DNA of 45,847 bases, from NCBI GenBank assembly GCA_021795355.1, contig JAJYPL010000009.1, positions 1 through 45,847 on the forward strand. Direction: 5' to 3'. The stretch comes from a bacterium. Its GTDB lineage: Bacteria > SZUA-79 > Acidulodesulfobacterales > Acidulodesulfobacteraceae. Made by a program: the position numbers and the translations under genes. How positions within the stretch are numbered: position 1 is the first letter of the stretch; each line of letters begins with the position of its first letter. Below the pieces are notes generated by a model, which did no database searches, had not been told where the DNA came from, and was given only the letters and a program-made list of their open reading frames with translations. Below are positions 1 through 9,160 of the stretch, piece after piece.

Positions 1-447
1 GATGCCGTGTCTTCTCAAGAGATAGAAGAAAAAATAAAATTAGAGTTTGATGATTTTAAGCCTAAAAAATCGAAAATAAAATATAATAACGTATCGGACG
101 AAAATGTTTGCGAAAAGAAATTAAGCGTTTACGACGGCGTAAGCAGGATGTTCGGTTTTGACGGCAATGATGCGGCTATAGGTTTTATAAGCCCGATGTC
201 CGAGCATTTTTGCGGGGACTGCAACAGGCTCAGGCTTACGGCCTCAGGAAATCTCAGACTTTGCCTCTTTTACGACAATGAGTACAATATTAAAGATATT
301 CTAAAAGAAAGCGACGACGATATTGTTTTCGAAAAAATTTCTAATATCGTCAAGTTAAAACATTTCAAGCATAATTTTAACGAAAAAGCGGAAAAAAAAG
401 TAAACATGTCTTTGGCAGGCGATTTTATGAACGCAATCGGCGGGTAA
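1..447 (+). CDS. moaA: GTP 3',8-cyclase MoaA, C-terminal part (5' end outside window)
   Basis: The reading frame is open from base 1, so this is the 3' end of a longer gene. It encodes the C-terminal domain of MoaA, the radical-SAM enzyme that begins molybdenum cofactor synthesis by rearranging GTP. Visible here is the second [4Fe-4S] site that binds substrate, [19 protein letters not shown] (a C-x2-C-x13-C pattern), and the C-terminal Gly-Gly (AIGG) that is conserved in the family and completes the active site. The N-terminal radical-SAM CxxxCxxC motif lies upstream of the window. A molybdenum cofactor supply fits with the molybdoenzyme operon at 22871-29281. The identification is firm; only the missing 5' half is unknown. 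Confidence 0.93.
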   Translation, partial: DAVSSQEIEEKIKLEFDDFKPKKSKIKYNNVSDENVCEKKLSVYDGVSRMFGFDGNDAAIGFISPMSEHFCGDCNRLRLTASGNLRLCLFYDNEYNIKDILKESDDDIVFEKISNIVKLKHFKHNFNEKAEKKVNMSLAGDFMNAIGG

Positions 448-473
448 TTAATTTTTGTAGTTGACTTTTTATA

Positions 474-570
474 GTCATTGCGAGCGAAGCAATCTCGCAT
501 GATAGTATTTTGCGAAATGCCAATGGATTGCTTCCGTATTTTACTATATAAAAGATATGCCCGCAATGAC
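474..570. repeat. MITE/REP-like imperfect inverted repeat between moaA and gyrA
   Basis: The moaA-gyrA gap holds a 97-bp element whose ends are perfect inverted repeats, GTCATTGCG (474-482) and CGCAATGAC (562-570). Internal arms GAAGCAAT (486-493) and ATTGCTTC (527-534) continue the dyad. The motif 'cattgcgagcgaagcaatc' is a familiar dispersed non-coding palindrome in many bacterial genomes. It carries no coding sequence, so it is best read as a short non-autonomous mobile or REP-like element that could also form a transcript-end hairpin. Confidence 0.6.
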
Positions 571-606
571 TGTTGATTAAATAAATAAATACAAAGGAGA
601 AAAATT

Positions 607-3039
607 TTGGAGCAGACAAGCATTATCAACATTAACATCGAAGACGAGATGAGGCAGTCCTACTTAGACTACGCGATGAGCGTTATTATAGGCAGGGCGC
701 TTCCCGAAGTAAAAGACGGATTAAAGCCTGTTCACAGAAGAATTCTTTTTGCTATGAACGAAATAGGCAACGATTTTAACAAGCCGTATAAAAAATCCGC
801 AAGAATCGTCGGAGACGTTATAGGTAAATATCATCCTCACGGCGATGCGGCGGTTTACGATGCAACCGTCAGGATGGCGCAGGATTTTTCTTTAAGATAT
901 CCTCTCGTCGACGGGCAGGGAAACTTCGGTTCTATAGACGGCGACCCTCCTGCGGCTATGAGATATACGGAAATAAGGATGACTAAGCTTTCGTCTTTCC
1001 TGCTCGACGATATAGATTTTGAAACGGTCGATTTTACTCCTAACTATGACGGTTCTTTGCAGGAACCGGCTGTTTTACCGGCTAAATTTCCGAATCTTTT
1101 AGTCAACGGTTCGTCGGGAATAGCGGTCGGCATGTCTTCAAATATACCTCCGCATAATCTTACGGAAGCCGTGGATGCCGTTCTTTATTACATAGATAAT
1201 TCTGAATGCTCTATAGACGACATTATGCAAATAATTAAAGGCCCTGATTTTCCTACAGGAGGCATTATTTACGGTTATTCGGGAATCAATAATTATTTTA
1301 ACACAGGAAGAGGACTCGTTAAAGTAAGGGCAAAACATCATTTTGAAAAAGCAAAAATAATTATTACCGAAATACCTTACCAGGTCAACAAGTCTAAAAT
1401 ACTTGAACGCATAGCGGAACTCGTCAAGGAAAAAAAGATAGAAGGAATATCCGACCTTCGCGACGAATCGGACAGGGAAGGCATGAGGGTAGTTATAGAG
1501 CTGAAAAGAGACGCAAACGAAACCGTGGTAATGAATAATCTGTTTAAACACACTCAGCTTGAAGAAACTTTCGGGGTAATTTTCCTTGCGATAGTAAATA
1601 ACCAGCCTAAAATTTTAAATATAAAGGATATGCTGGCTCTTTTCGTGGATTTCAGAAAAGAAGTCGTAACGAAAAGAACGATATTCGAACTGAAAAAAGC
1701 CGAAGCCCGTCTTCATATTTTGGAAGCTTTTAAAATTGTAGCGCAAAATATAGACGAAGTTATAGAACTTATTAAAACTTCGGAGTCTCCTTCCGCCGCT
1801 AAAGAACGCCTTATGCAGAAATACAGCTTTTCAGAAATTCAGGCGCGGGCGGTACTCGACTTAAAATTAGAGAAAATCACCAATCTTGAACGCGAACATA
1901 TCATTAAAGAATATGAAGAAATATTGGATAAAGTAAAAAAACTAAGGGAACTGCTTGCCAGCGAAAAACTTATAAAAGACGTCATAAAAGAAGAGCTTAA
2001 GATTATAAGGGATAAGTTCGGCGATGAAAGAAAGACCGAAATAGTTCCTGAAGAAAACGAAACCGAACTTATAGACCTAATTCCCAATGAAGCAATGATC
2101 GTCATGATGACTGAAAACGGCTACATTAAAAGGACCAAGCTTTCGACGTTTAAGGCTCAAAACAGGGGCGGCAAGGGACAGACCGGCATAAAATCAAAAG
2201 AGGAAGATTTTGTGGCAAGCTCCTTTTGCGCAAATACGCATGATAATATTCTTTTCATTTCCAACTTTGGAAATGCTTATAAATTAAACGTTTACTCTAT
2301 ACCGGAAACTCTTAAAACCTCAAAAGGCAAACCGATAGTAAATCTTCTTAACTTGAAAGAAAAAGAAACCGTTTCGTCCGTGCTTCCGATTAAGAATTTC
2401 GACGTTAATTATTCTATCTTTATTGCTACTAAAAAAGGGCAGATAATAAAAACGTCTTTGGATAAATTTTCAAATATCAGAAAAAACGGTTTAATAGCTA
2501 TAAAGCTTAAAGAAGGCGACGAAGTTATAAGCACGCGGATAGTGGACAATGCTTTAAAAAACCAGCTTGTCGTAATCGCCACTAAAAACGGAAAATCCCT
2601 TTGCGCGGATGTGGATAATTTTAGAACGCTTGGAAGGGGAGCCATGGGCGTAAGAGGCATAGCGCTTTCAAAAAACGACGAGGTAGTGTCTATGGACGTA
2701 CTTTCTTCGGAAAACGATTATCTTGTCTCTATTACCGAAAAAGGTTTCGGCAAAAAAACTATCATGACCGAATTCAGGAAACAGAGCAGGGGCGGCAAGG
2801 GGATAATAGCCGTTAAAACCGGAGCGAGAAACGGATTCGTGGTATCCGTCCTTAAAGCTTCTGGAGATAACGATATAATATTAATAACCTCAAACGGTAA
2901 AATTATAAGGATTAACGAGTCTAATTTAAGAAGCATAGGAAGAAATACTATGGGCGTTAAATTGGTCAATTTAGACGAAAACGAAAGAGTCGTCAGCGCT
3001 GTAATATCGTCAAACGATATAACGGAAGATTATGAATAA
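607..3039 (+). CDS. gyrA: DNA gyrase subunit A
   Basis: This 810-residue protein is the breakage-reunion and DNA-wrapping subunit of gyrase, which works with GyrB to introduce negative supercoils using ATP. The catalytic tyrosine is Tyr120 in AAMRYTE, inside the strongly conserved stretch after [14 protein letters not shown]. The C-terminal beta-pinwheel domain carries a GyrA-box variant, QNRGGKG (518-524), which favours gyrase over topoisomerase IV. Translation starts at a TTG preceded by AAGGAG at 593-598. In the quinolone-interacting segment [11 protein letters not shown], residue 81 is Ala where E. coli has Ser83, while the acidic residue (Asp85) is kept. The stop overlaps the gpsA start by 8 nt, so the two are co-transcribed. 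Confidence 0.97.
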   Translation: MEQTSIININIEDEMRQSYLDYAMSVIIGRALPEVKDGLKPVHRRILFAMNEIGNDFNKPYKKSARIVGDVIGKYHPHGDAAVYDATVRMAQDFSLRYPLVDGQGNFGSIDGDPPAAMRYTEIRMTKLSSFLLDDIDFETVDFTPNYDGSLQEPAVLPAKFPNLLVNGSSGIAVGMSSNIPPHNLTEAVDAVLYYIDNSECSIDDIMQIIKGPDFPTGGIIYGYSGINNYFNTGRGLVKVRAKHHFEKAKIIITEIPYQVNKSKILERIAELVKEKKIEGISDLRDESDREGMRVVIELKRDANETVVMNNLFKHTQLEETFGVIFLAIVNNQPKILNIKDMLALFVDFRKEVVTKRTIFELKKAEARLHILEAFKIVAQNIDEVIELIKTSESPSAAKERLMQKYSFSEIQARAVLDLKLEKITNLEREHIIKEYEEILDKVKKLRELLASEKLIKDVIKEELKIIRDKFGDERKTEIVPEENETELIDLIPNEAMIVMMTENGYIKRTKLSTFKAQNRGGKGQTGIKSKEEDFVASSFCANTHDNILFISNFGNAYKLNVYSIPETLKTSKGKPIVNLLNLKEKETVSSVLPIKNFDVNYSIFIATKKGQIIKTSLDKFSNIRKNGLIAIKLKEGDEVISTRIVDNALKNQLVVIATKNGKSLCADVDNFRTLGRGAMGVRGIALSKNDEVVSMDVLSSENDYLVSITEKGFGKKTIMTEFRKQSRGGKGIIAVKTGARNGFVVSVLKASGDNDIILITSNGKIIRINESNLRSIGRNTMGVKLVNLDENERVVSAVISSNDITEDYE

Positions 3040-4054
3040 AACCGTAGGAATTATCGGTTCGGGAAGTTTTGGAACGGCTTTAGCCGTTAATTTTTCAAAA
3101 TTTGCGGATGAAGTTTATTTAAAATGCAGAAGTAAAGAGTTTGCCGAAGAACTAAAAATAAAAAGATATAACGAGTATTATCTAAAGGATGTCAGGCTGG
3201 GCGAAAATATAACGGTAACCGGCGATTACGAAACCGTCTTTAAAAATTGTAAAATTATATTTTTAACCGTTCCGTCCAAAGCGCTGAAGAATACTCTTTT
3301 AGATATAAAAGAAAACGAGGATAAATTCGATTTCGGCTCTTATATATTTTTAAATACGGCTAAAGGGCTTGGAGACGAGTCTATGAATTTGCCGAGCGAA
3401 GTTTTTAAAAGCGTGTTCGGCGAAAAAATGTTTGCAAGATACGCCGTTTTAAGCGGTCCGAGTTTTGCGGCGGAAGTCTCAAGGTATCTGCCTACGGCAG
3501 TATGCATAGCATCGCAAAACGATGAAATTTTAAAAGAAATAAAAATTTTTTTTAAAAATGCGGTAAACTTTAGAGTATATACTTTAAACGACGTTAAAGG
3601 GGTAGAACTCGGAGGATCCCTTAAAAACGTAATAGCTATTGCCGCCGGAGTTTCCGACGGGCTTGGACTGGGCAACAATGCAAGGGCGGCTCTTCTTACC
3701 CGCGGTATCGTCGAAATGACGAGATTCGGCGAAGCTATGGGGGCGGATAGTCAAACTTTTACCGGACTTTCCGGCATAGGTGATTTAATGCTGACCGCCG
3801 CTTCCAACTTAAGCAGAAACAGAACGGTAGGGCTCAGGATAGGCGGAGGGGAAAATATAGATTCGATTTTAAATGGAATGAAGATGGTTGCGGAAGGAGT
3901 CGCGACGACAAAATCGGTGCATAATATAGCTAAACAAAAAAATATTTATATGCCCATTACCGAAGTGGTTTACTCCATTCTTTACGAAGGGCTGAAGCCT
4001 TCCGACGCCATAATCAAGCTTTTGGAAAGAGATATAAAGGATGAATTTATCTAA
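3032..4054 (+). CDS. gpsA: NAD(P)-dependent glycerol-3-phosphate dehydrogenase
   Basis: GpsA reduces dihydroxyacetone phosphate to sn-glycerol 3-phosphate, the backbone for phospholipids, in the cytoplasm. The protein has 340 residues, the usual length. It opens with a Rossmann motif ([10 protein letters not shown], GxGxxG at 9-14). It has the conserved catalytic lysine in [13 protein letters not shown] (Lys198) and the family signature [14 protein letters not shown] that follows. The ATG lies inside the gyrA end (8-nt overlap), implying translational coupling. The gene is followed by two palindromic repeats rather than by a clear T-tailed terminator. Confidence 0.95.
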   Translation: MNKTVGIIGSGSFGTALAVNFSKFADEVYLKCRSKEFAEELKIKRYNEYYLKDVRLGENITVTGDYETVFKNCKIIFLTVPSKALKNTLLDIKENEDKFDFGSYIFLNTAKGLGDESMNLPSEVFKSVFGEKMFARYAVLSGPSFAAEVSRYLPTAVCIASQNDEILKEIKIFFKNAVNFRVYTLNDVKGVELGGSLKNVIAIAAGVSDGLGLGNNARAALLTRGIVEMTRFGEAMGADSQTFTGLSGIGDLMLTAASNLSRNRTVGLRIGGGENIDSILNGMKMVAEGVATTKSVHNIAKQKNIYMPITEVVYSILYEGLKPSDAIIKLLERDIKDEFI

Positions 4055-4056
4055 TG

Positions 4057-4083
4057 CGGTGCCAGAATTTAATTCTGGCACCG
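4057..4083. repeat. Perfect 13-bp palindrome after gpsA (REP-like or terminator hairpin)
   Basis: The arms CGGTGCCAGAATT and AATTCTGGCACCG are perfect reverse complements separated by one base. No T-run follows, so it is a poor intrinsic terminator. It shares the core GGTGyCAGA with the larger palindrome 43 bp downstream, which suggests a related pair of mobile-type palindromes. It could also protect the gyrA-gpsA mRNA 3' end. Confidence 0.55.
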
Positions 4084-4125
4084 CCGCAAAATTGAATCAG
4101 GTGGCGGAATTGAAGAATTTAATGG

Positions 4126-4210
4126 AAAAGGTGTCAGATTTTATTTTCCGCATACGTAATAGTCTATTAACATATAATTTATTTGCGGAAAATAAAATCT
4201 GACACCTTTT
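4126..4210. repeat. 85-bp MITE/REP-like element with perfect 27-bp inverted arms
   Basis: The left arm (4126-4152) and right arm (4184-4210) are exact reverse complements. They begin AAAAGGTGTCAG and end CTGACACCTTTT, around a 31-nt AT-rich centre. The motif GGTGTCAGATTTTATTTTCC resembles palindromes mobilised by REP-associated (IS200-like) transposases, from general knowledge. No transposase is present in the window. The element ends 26 nt before the OsmC-like start codon and would form a strong hairpin in any read-through transcript from gpsA. Confidence 0.65.
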
Positions 4211-4236
4211 CCCGAAAGTAGGGAGGTGGAGGCATT

Positions 4237-4659
4237 ATGGGAATAAAATTAGAATATTTAAAAAATTTGCAGTTTAAAGCGGTTTCCGAACATAATGAAA
4301 ACTATTCTATACTATTGGATACGTCTAAAGACACCGGAGGCGACGAAGCCGGTATAAGGCCGACCGATTTGATTATGGTAAGCCTAGCCGGATGCAGCTC
4401 TATGGACATAATATCCATTCTGAAGAAAAAAAAGCAGATTATAACCGATTTTAAGGTAAACGTTACGGGCGAAAGAGCGGATACTCATCCGAGAGTTTTT
4501 ACCAAAATATCTATAATTTATGAATTTACGGGCGAAAATATCGACGAACAGGCTGTTCAAAGGTCTGTAGAGCTTTCTAAAGATAAGTACTGCAGCGTCT
4601 GGGCTATGCTGAAACAGTGCGTAGATATAGAATGGTCGTATAAAATTAAAAATTGTTAG
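4237..4659 (+). CDS. OsmC/YhfA-like family protein (thiol peroxidase-like)
   Basis: This 140-residue protein belongs to the OsmC/Ohr superfamily, which reduces organic hydroperoxides through paired cysteines. Both family cysteines are present: Cys53 in SLAGCSSMDIISIL and Cys119 in DKYCSVWAML. That spacing and context match the YhfA-like subgroup, whose substrate is not well defined. The ATG at 4237 follows a strong ribosome-binding site (GGGAGGTGG). Its stop lies 12 nt before the next start, so it is probably co-transcribed with the AMMECR1-like gene. Peroxide defence is plausible in an anaerobe that also carries cytochrome bd, but this is inference. Confidence 0.85.
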   Translation: MGIKLEYLKNLQFKAVSEHNENYSILLDTSKDTGGDEAGIRPTDLIMVSLAGCSSMDIISILKKKKQIITDFKVNVTGERADTHPRVFTKISIIYEFTGENIDEQAVQRSVELSKDKYCSVWAMLKQCVDIEWSYKIKNC

Positions 4660-4670
4660 AGGCGATAAAC

Positions 4671-5243
4671 ATGAAAAATTATGATTTAACGGAAAACGAA
4701 AAAGCCGTTTTGTTGAAAATAGCCAGAAAATCGATAGAGGACAGTTTTAACCGCAGCAGAGATTTATATATTAACTCGAAAGACTTAATTTCTTCATTGA
4801 CGGATAATCTTAAAGCGGACGCGGGCGTATTTGTTACCCTAAAAACAAAAGGCGAACAGTTAAGAGGATGTATAGGCAATTTTAACTTTAATATTCCGGT
4901 TTATCAAAACGTTTATAACATGGCAAAAGAGGCGGCTTTCAGCGATCCCAGATTTATGCCGCTCGATGTTAACGAACTTAAAAACGTAAAAATAGAAATA
5001 TCGGTTTTGACGCCCCTGCAAAAAATTGACGACCTTGAAAAAATAGAAATAGGTAAACACGGACTATATATTATAAAAAACGGCCGTCACGGGGTTTTAC
5101 TTCCGCAAGTCGCAACTGAAAACGGTATGGACAGGCGGCAGTTTCTGGAGGCGGTTTCCATGAAAGCCGGCCTGCCTCCCGATGCATATAAGCAGGACGC
5201 CGAAATACTTATTTTTTCGGCTATAGTTTTCGGTGAAAATTGA
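4671..5243 (+). CDS. AMMECR1 domain protein (AmmeMemoRadiSam system protein A-like)
   Basis: About 190 residues with the AMMECR1 hallmark LRGCIGNF, followed by AFSDPRF and the ILTPLxKI-type segment (SVLTPLQKIDD) typical of the family. I chose the ATG at 4671 because TAGAGG lies 8-13 nt upstream; an upstream TTG at 4653 sits inside the preceding gene without a ribosome-binding site. In many prokaryotes this family occurs with Memo-like and radical-SAM partners (AmmeMemoRadiSam), but neither partner is in this window. The biochemical role is unknown. The stop overlaps the next gene by one base (TGATG), tying it to the tetrapyrrole genes that follow. Confidence 0.88.
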   Translation: MKNYDLTENEKAVLLKIARKSIEDSFNRSRDLYINSKDLISSLTDNLKADAGVFVTLKTKGEQLRGCIGNFNFNIPVYQNVYNMAKEAAFSDPRFMPLDVNELKNVKIEISVLTPLQKIDDLEKIEIGKHGLYIIKNGRHGVLLPQVATENGMDRRQFLEAVSMKAGLPPDAYKQDAEILIFSAIVFGEN

Positions 5244-5887
5244 TGAAATATTATCCCGTAAACCTTAATATCGAAGGTAAAAAAGTTCTCGTTATAGGCG
5301 GCGGATCGGTCGCTTCGAGGAAAGTCGAAAGGCTTTACGAGCGCGGAGCCGATATAACGGTCATATCCCCTGAAATATCGGAAGAAATTAAAAAACTTGC
5401 CGATAAAAACGCATTAAAAATTATTGAAAGAATATATGAAGCAGGCGATGAAAAAAGCTTTTTTGCCGTATTCTGCGCGGTATCGGCAGGCGATGAAAAT
5501 TCCAAGATGGAAAAAAAACTTTACGAAAGATGCGTTAAAAAAAATATTTTAATAAACATCGCCGATAAGCCGGATTTTTGTACTTTTACGCTTCCGGCGC
5601 TTGTTTCGAGGGGCGAATTCGATATAGCGATTTTTACCAGCGGACACAGTCCGAGGCTTGCCAGAAAAATCAGGGAAGATTTAGAAAAAGTTTACGGGGA
5701 AGAATACGATACTTACGTTAAAATCCTCGGCTTTATAAGAAAAGAGATTAAATTAAAAAAATATCAGCAGAGTAAAAATCAAGAACTTTTTGAAGAATTA
5801 ATCAATTCGGATCTTTTCGAGCTTATAAAGGATAAACGATTTTCCGAAGCAAGCCTTTTTATAAGCAATTTTATCAAGAGGGCATAA
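5243..5887 (+). CDS. Precorrin-2 dehydrogenase (Met8p/CysG N-terminal type)
   Basis: About 214 residues resembling the N-terminal half of CysG and yeast Met8p. These oxidise precorrin-2 to sirohydrochlorin with NAD+, and in some cases also insert iron to make siroheme. The Rossmann motif is VIGGGSVASRKVERL, followed by ADITVISPEI. The segment DFCTFTLPALVSRGEFDIAI and the SPRLARKIRE helix are characteristic. The ATG at 5243 is fused to the upstream stop (TGATG); a TTG one codon earlier is less likely. The position next to hemA, hemC, cobA-hemD, ahbC and ahbD fits a role in making siroheme as a haem precursor. Confidence 0.9.
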   Translation: MKYYPVNLNIEGKKVLVIGGGSVASRKVERLYERGADITVISPEISEEIKKLADKNALKIIERIYEAGDEKSFFAVFCAVSAGDENSKMEKKLYERCVKKNILINIADKPDFCTFTLPALVSRGEFDIAIFTSGHSPRLARKIREDLEKVYGEEYDTYVKILGFIRKEIKLKKYQQSKNQELFEELINSDLFELIKDKRFSEASLFISNFIKRA

Positions 5888-5892
5888 ACATA

Positions 5893-6711
5893 ATGCTTAA
5901 AGAGCTGTATTTAATTCCATTAATTATATATATTTTTTCTTATATCGTTTTTGCGTTTAAAGACAAAAAATATTATAAACTTTTTATCTATTTAATTTAT
6001 GCCGGATTTATATGCCAGAGCATAATTTTTTTAACATTTTTGGGAATTAAAGGGTTTGCGGTGCCCGTTCATATTGACAGATTCGTTTTTTTCAATGCAT
6101 GGATTTTGATGTCGGTAGTGGTAATATTCGGCTTTTTTTATAAAGTCGAATATATTCTCCTGTATATTACCCCTTTAGTCGCCGTAAATTTGATCATAGC
6201 TTTTTTTGTTCCGCATATACATGTAAGGCCCGTTATGGAAAATACGGACAGAATTATTCTTCTTACCCATATATTGCTGATATTGGTTGGCGATTCCCTT
6301 TTTGCCCTTGCTTTTATAGTTTCTTTAATATATATTTTTCAGGAAAGAAAAATAAAAAGTAAAAAGAATTTGAAAATCTTAGATATGCCTTCAAGAAGCG
6401 GCTACAATTTGGAACTGCTGGATAATATAAACTATATCTGTTTAAAAGTAGGTTTTCCGTTTATAACTATCGGAATTGTTATGGGAATTTATCTGTCGGG
6501 TTCACTGTTTAAAACATTTTTAGTAGTCAAGCCTATCGAAATTATGTCTTTGATAACATGGTTTATTTATGCGGTTTTGCTGCATGAAAGAATGGCAAAA
6601 GGTTTAAGGGGAAAGAGAGCGGCCGTATTCGGCATTATAGGTTTTCTGCTTATATTGGCCAGCTTAGGTTTCTCTTTTTATTTTTTTCCGGCTTTTCACG
6701 GATTTGAATAA
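5893..6711 (+). CDS. HemX/CcsA-like multi-pass membrane protein
   Basis: A 272-residue, very hydrophobic protein with about eight predicted transmembrane helices, matching the cytochrome c assembly (CcsA/CcmC/HemX) family in size and topology. It sits 38 bp before hemA, where HemX-type genes are found in other bacteria. The C-terminal part (SLITWFIYAVLLHERMAKGL, then GKRAAVFGIIGF) looks like HemX. However, the tryptophan-rich haem-handling WWD motif of true CcsA proteins is not visible; the aligned segment reads KTFLVVKPIE. A role in modulating glutamyl-tRNA reductase or in haem handling is therefore more likely than cytochrome c ligation, but this is inference. Confidence 0.75.
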   Translation: MLKELYLIPLIIYIFSYIVFAFKDKKYYKLFIYLIYAGFICQSIIFLTFLGIKGFAVPVHIDRFVFFNAWILMSVVVIFGFFYKVEYILLYITPLVAVNLIIAFFVPHIHVRPVMENTDRIILLTHILLILVGDSLFALAFIVSLIYIFQERKIKSKKNLKILDMPSRSGYNLELLDNINYICLKVGFPFITIGIVMGIYLSGSLFKTFLVVKPIEIMSLITWFIYAVLLHERMAKGLRGKRAAVFGIIGFLLILASLGFSFYFFPAFHGFE

Positions 6712-6731
6712 TTAATCAATTTAAGACATAT

Positions 6732-6750
6732 TATAGTATAATAAATTTTA
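6732..6750 (+). promoter_or_regulatory. -10 box placed for a leaderless hemA transcript
   Basis: TATAAT at 6737-6742 lies 7 nt before the hemA ATG at 6750, overlapping a TATAGT at 6732. No Shine-Dalgarno sequence exists in the 38-bp gap. Transcription from this box would begin at or within a base or two of the ATG. A convincing -35 at 17 bp is not seen. The same arrangement recurs at 19632, 31601, 34482, 36925 and 44481. Confidence 0.5.
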
Positions 6751-8141
6751 TGGATATTTTAATTATCGGATTAAATCATAAGACATCAACTATAAACGAA
6801 AGAGAGACGGTTTCAAAAAAACTTCTCACGCCGGAACTAAGGCGGGAGTTTATAGAAAAACTGCTTGAACTTAAAGATGAAGCCGGCAGACAGCTTATAA
6901 AAGAAATAGCCGTTCTTACGACATGCAACAGGTCCGAATTTATAATGAATCTTTCTTACTGGACTCAGGGAAAAGGCGGACATGCGATTAAAAATTACAT
7001 CGCAAAATATTTTTTCGACGATTTGGAAAAGGAAAAAATTTTATATATGTATCTTAACGAAGATGCCGTAAGACATCTTTTTACGGTAGCGTCGAGTTTA
7101 GATTCCATGATAATAGGCGAGCCGCAGATACTTGGGCAGTTAAAAGGAGCTTATAATGAGGCTTGTAAGTTTAATACCAGCGGACAGTTTTTAAATAAAC
7201 TGTTTCATAAAGCTTTTAACTGCGCAAAAACGGTCAGAACTGAAACTAAGATAGCGTCTTCTGCCGTGTCGGTCAGTTATGCCGCCGTGGAACTGTCCCG
7301 CAAAATTTTTAACGGTTTGGAAGATAAAAAAGTGCTTCTTCTCGGTGCGGGCGAAATGGGCAAGCTCACCGTAAAACATTTTATAAAATACGGCGTAAAA
7401 AACATCAATATAGCAAACAGAACCGCAGAGAAAGCGCGCAGGTTCGTCGAAGAATCTTTTGAAGATAAGGAAAAAACATATTTAAACGTCATAGATTTTT
7501 CGGAATATTATAAAAACTTGCCGAATTCCGATATCGTTTTGTGTTCGACCGGTTCGGAAGATTATATATTAAAGTATGAAGATATCGTGCCGGTTATAAA
7601 AATGCGCAAACAGAAACCTTTATTTTTAATCGATATTTCTATGCCGAGAAACATAGACCCGGAAATAAATAAAATACCCAACGTTTATTTATTCGACATC
7701 GACGACATCGGAAAAATGATCGAAAACAATATCGAAATTAGAAAGCGTGAAGCCGATGCGGCTATAGATTTGATAAATGCCTCGGTAGCTGAGTTTATGA
7801 ACTGGAAAGAGTCGTTGAATACCGTTCCCGTTATAATATCTTTAAGAAATAAAATTAAAAATCTGCTTGAATCCGAACTTTCGAGATATATAACGGACGA
7901 AAAAGAAAAAGATATAGTGGTCAATTCTTTAACCAACAAACTGCTTCACGAACCGACCATGCTGATTAAAAAGTCGTCTTTAAACCCCGACGGAATAAAT
8001 TCTATTAAAACCGTCAAGGCCCTTTTTAACTTAGACTCGGAAGATTATTCCGAAGTTTCTAAAAAGCATATTTCGGAATCTGTATCGGAAACGGCAGCGG
8101 AATCGGAATACAGCGAAACTAAAATAAAACTTGTAAAATAA
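6750..8141 (+). CDS. hemA: Glutamyl-tRNA reductase
   Basis: HemA reduces glutamyl-tRNA(Glu) to glutamate-1-semialdehyde with NADPH, the first committed step of C5 tetrapyrrole synthesis. The protein has 463 residues. Diagnostic segments are GLNHKTSTINERE near the start, the nucleophilic cysteine in VLTTCNRSEF (Cys59), SMIIGEPQILGQLKGAY, and the NADPH-binding Rossmann motif VLLLGAGEMGKL. The acidic, Ser/Glu-rich C-terminal tail is extra to the core. No ribosome-binding site precedes the ATG, but a TATAAT box lies 7 nt upstream. The gene begins the hemA-hemC-cobA/hemD-ahbC-ahbD run. HemL and HemB, the next two enzymes, are not in the window. Confidence 0.95.
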   Translation: MDILIIGLNHKTSTINERETVSKKLLTPELRREFIEKLLELKDEAGRQLIKEIAVLTTCNRSEFIMNLSYWTQGKGGHAIKNYIAKYFFDDLEKEKILYMYLNEDAVRHLFTVASSLDSMIIGEPQILGQLKGAYNEACKFNTSGQFLNKLFHKAFNCAKTVRTETKIASSAVSVSYAAVELSRKIFNGLEDKKVLLLGAGEMGKLTVKHFIKYGVKNINIANRTAEKARRFVEESFEDKEKTYLNVIDFSEYYKNLPNSDIVLCSTGSEDYILKYEDIVPVIKMRKQKPLFLIDISMPRNIDPEINKIPNVYLFDIDDIGKMIENNIEIRKREADAAIDLINASVAEFMNWKESLNTVPVIISLRNKIKNLLESELSRYITDEKEKDIVVNSLTNKLLHEPTMLIKKSSLNPDGINSIKTVKALFNLDSEDYSEVSKKHISESVSETAAESEYSETKIKLVK

Positions 8142-8152
8142 AAAGGCGAATT

Positions 8153-9109
8153 TTGAAAATTAAATTAGGAACAAGAGGAAGCAAACTGGCTTTATATCAG
8201 GCAAATCTCGTTAAAAGCAGACTGGAATCGCATTACGAAAGTTTAAATGAGAATATAAGCGTAGAAATCATAACGGTAAAAACAACAGGAGATAAAATTT
8301 TAAATGCTTCGCTTAGCAGTTTCGGCGGAAAAGGTTTGTTCGTTAAAGAAATAGAAGAAGCTCTTTTCGGCGGAGATATAGATATTGCGGTCCACAGCTT
8401 AAAAGACGTGCCGCAAGTAATTCCGGAAGGTTTGGAAATAGGCGTAACCCTTAAAAGAGACGATCCAAGCGACTGCATAATCCTTAAGGAAAAACCGAAA
8501 TCGGCTTTAACCGGCTATATTCAAGATTTAACGGAACTTTTAAAAAAAGGCGCAATCGTAGGCACTTCAAGTTTAAGAAGGCGGTCTCTTTTGGACAGAT
8601 ATTCCGAAGGGCTTATATTTGAACCTTTAAGGGGCAATATAGATACGAGACTCGAAAAAGTTAAAAAAGGTTTTTTCGATGCGGTAGTTTTATCATCTGC
8701 AGGATTAGTCAGGCTTAATCTTCAGTCTTATATAGACGCGTTTTTAGACCCTTCGGTATATATACCTCAGTGCGGACAGGGGGTAATCGCAGTGGAATAC
8801 AGGACGGACAGGAATGATATTAAAGAAGCTATGAAACCCTTAAACGATGAAGATACGTTTAAAGCTGTTTTTGCGGAAAGAGCGTGCATAAGGGCATTGG
8901 ACTGCGGGTGTGCTTCGCCTGTCGGCGCTTATGCACACATTGAAGGCGGAGAAATATACATAAAAGGTTTTGTTTCAAATACTTTAGGGGAATATTTGGA
9001 AGACGAATTTAAAGGCAAAAAAGAAGATTATGAAAATATCGGGAACGGCTTGGCTTTAAGGCTTATCGAAAATGGAGCTATAGGAATACTCGGAAAAAAT
9101 AATTTGTAA
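8153..9109 (+). CDS. hemC: Hydroxymethylbilane synthase (porphobilinogen deaminase)
   Basis: HemC joins four porphobilinogens into hydroxymethylbilane. At 318 residues it is the normal size. It begins IKLGTRGSKLALYQANLV, contains VHSLKDVP and GTSSLRRRSLL with the substrate-binding arginines, and carries the dipyrromethane-cofactor cysteine in DCGCASPVGAYAH. The start is TTG at 8153 with AAAAGGCGA just upstream. It lies 11 nt after hemA and 51 nt before cobA-hemD, so it is probably part of one transcript. Confidence 0.95.
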   Translation: MKIKLGTRGSKLALYQANLVKSRLESHYESLNENISVEIITVKTTGDKILNASLSSFGGKGLFVKEIEEALFGGDIDIAVHSLKDVPQVIPEGLEIGVTLKRDDPSDCIILKEKPKSALTGYIQDLTELLKKGAIVGTSSLRRRSLLDRYSEGLIFEPLRGNIDTRLEKVKKGFFDAVVLSSAGLVRLNLQSYIDAFLDPSVYIPQCGQGVIAVEYRTDRNDIKEAMKPLNDEDTFKAVFAERACIRALDCGCASPVGAYAHIEGGEIYIKGFVSNTLGEYLEDEFKGKKEDYENIGNGLALRLIENGAIGILGKNNL

Positions 9110-9160
9110 AATAAACAAAACAATAATAATAATTAAATTATGAAAGGAATTTAAAATCAT

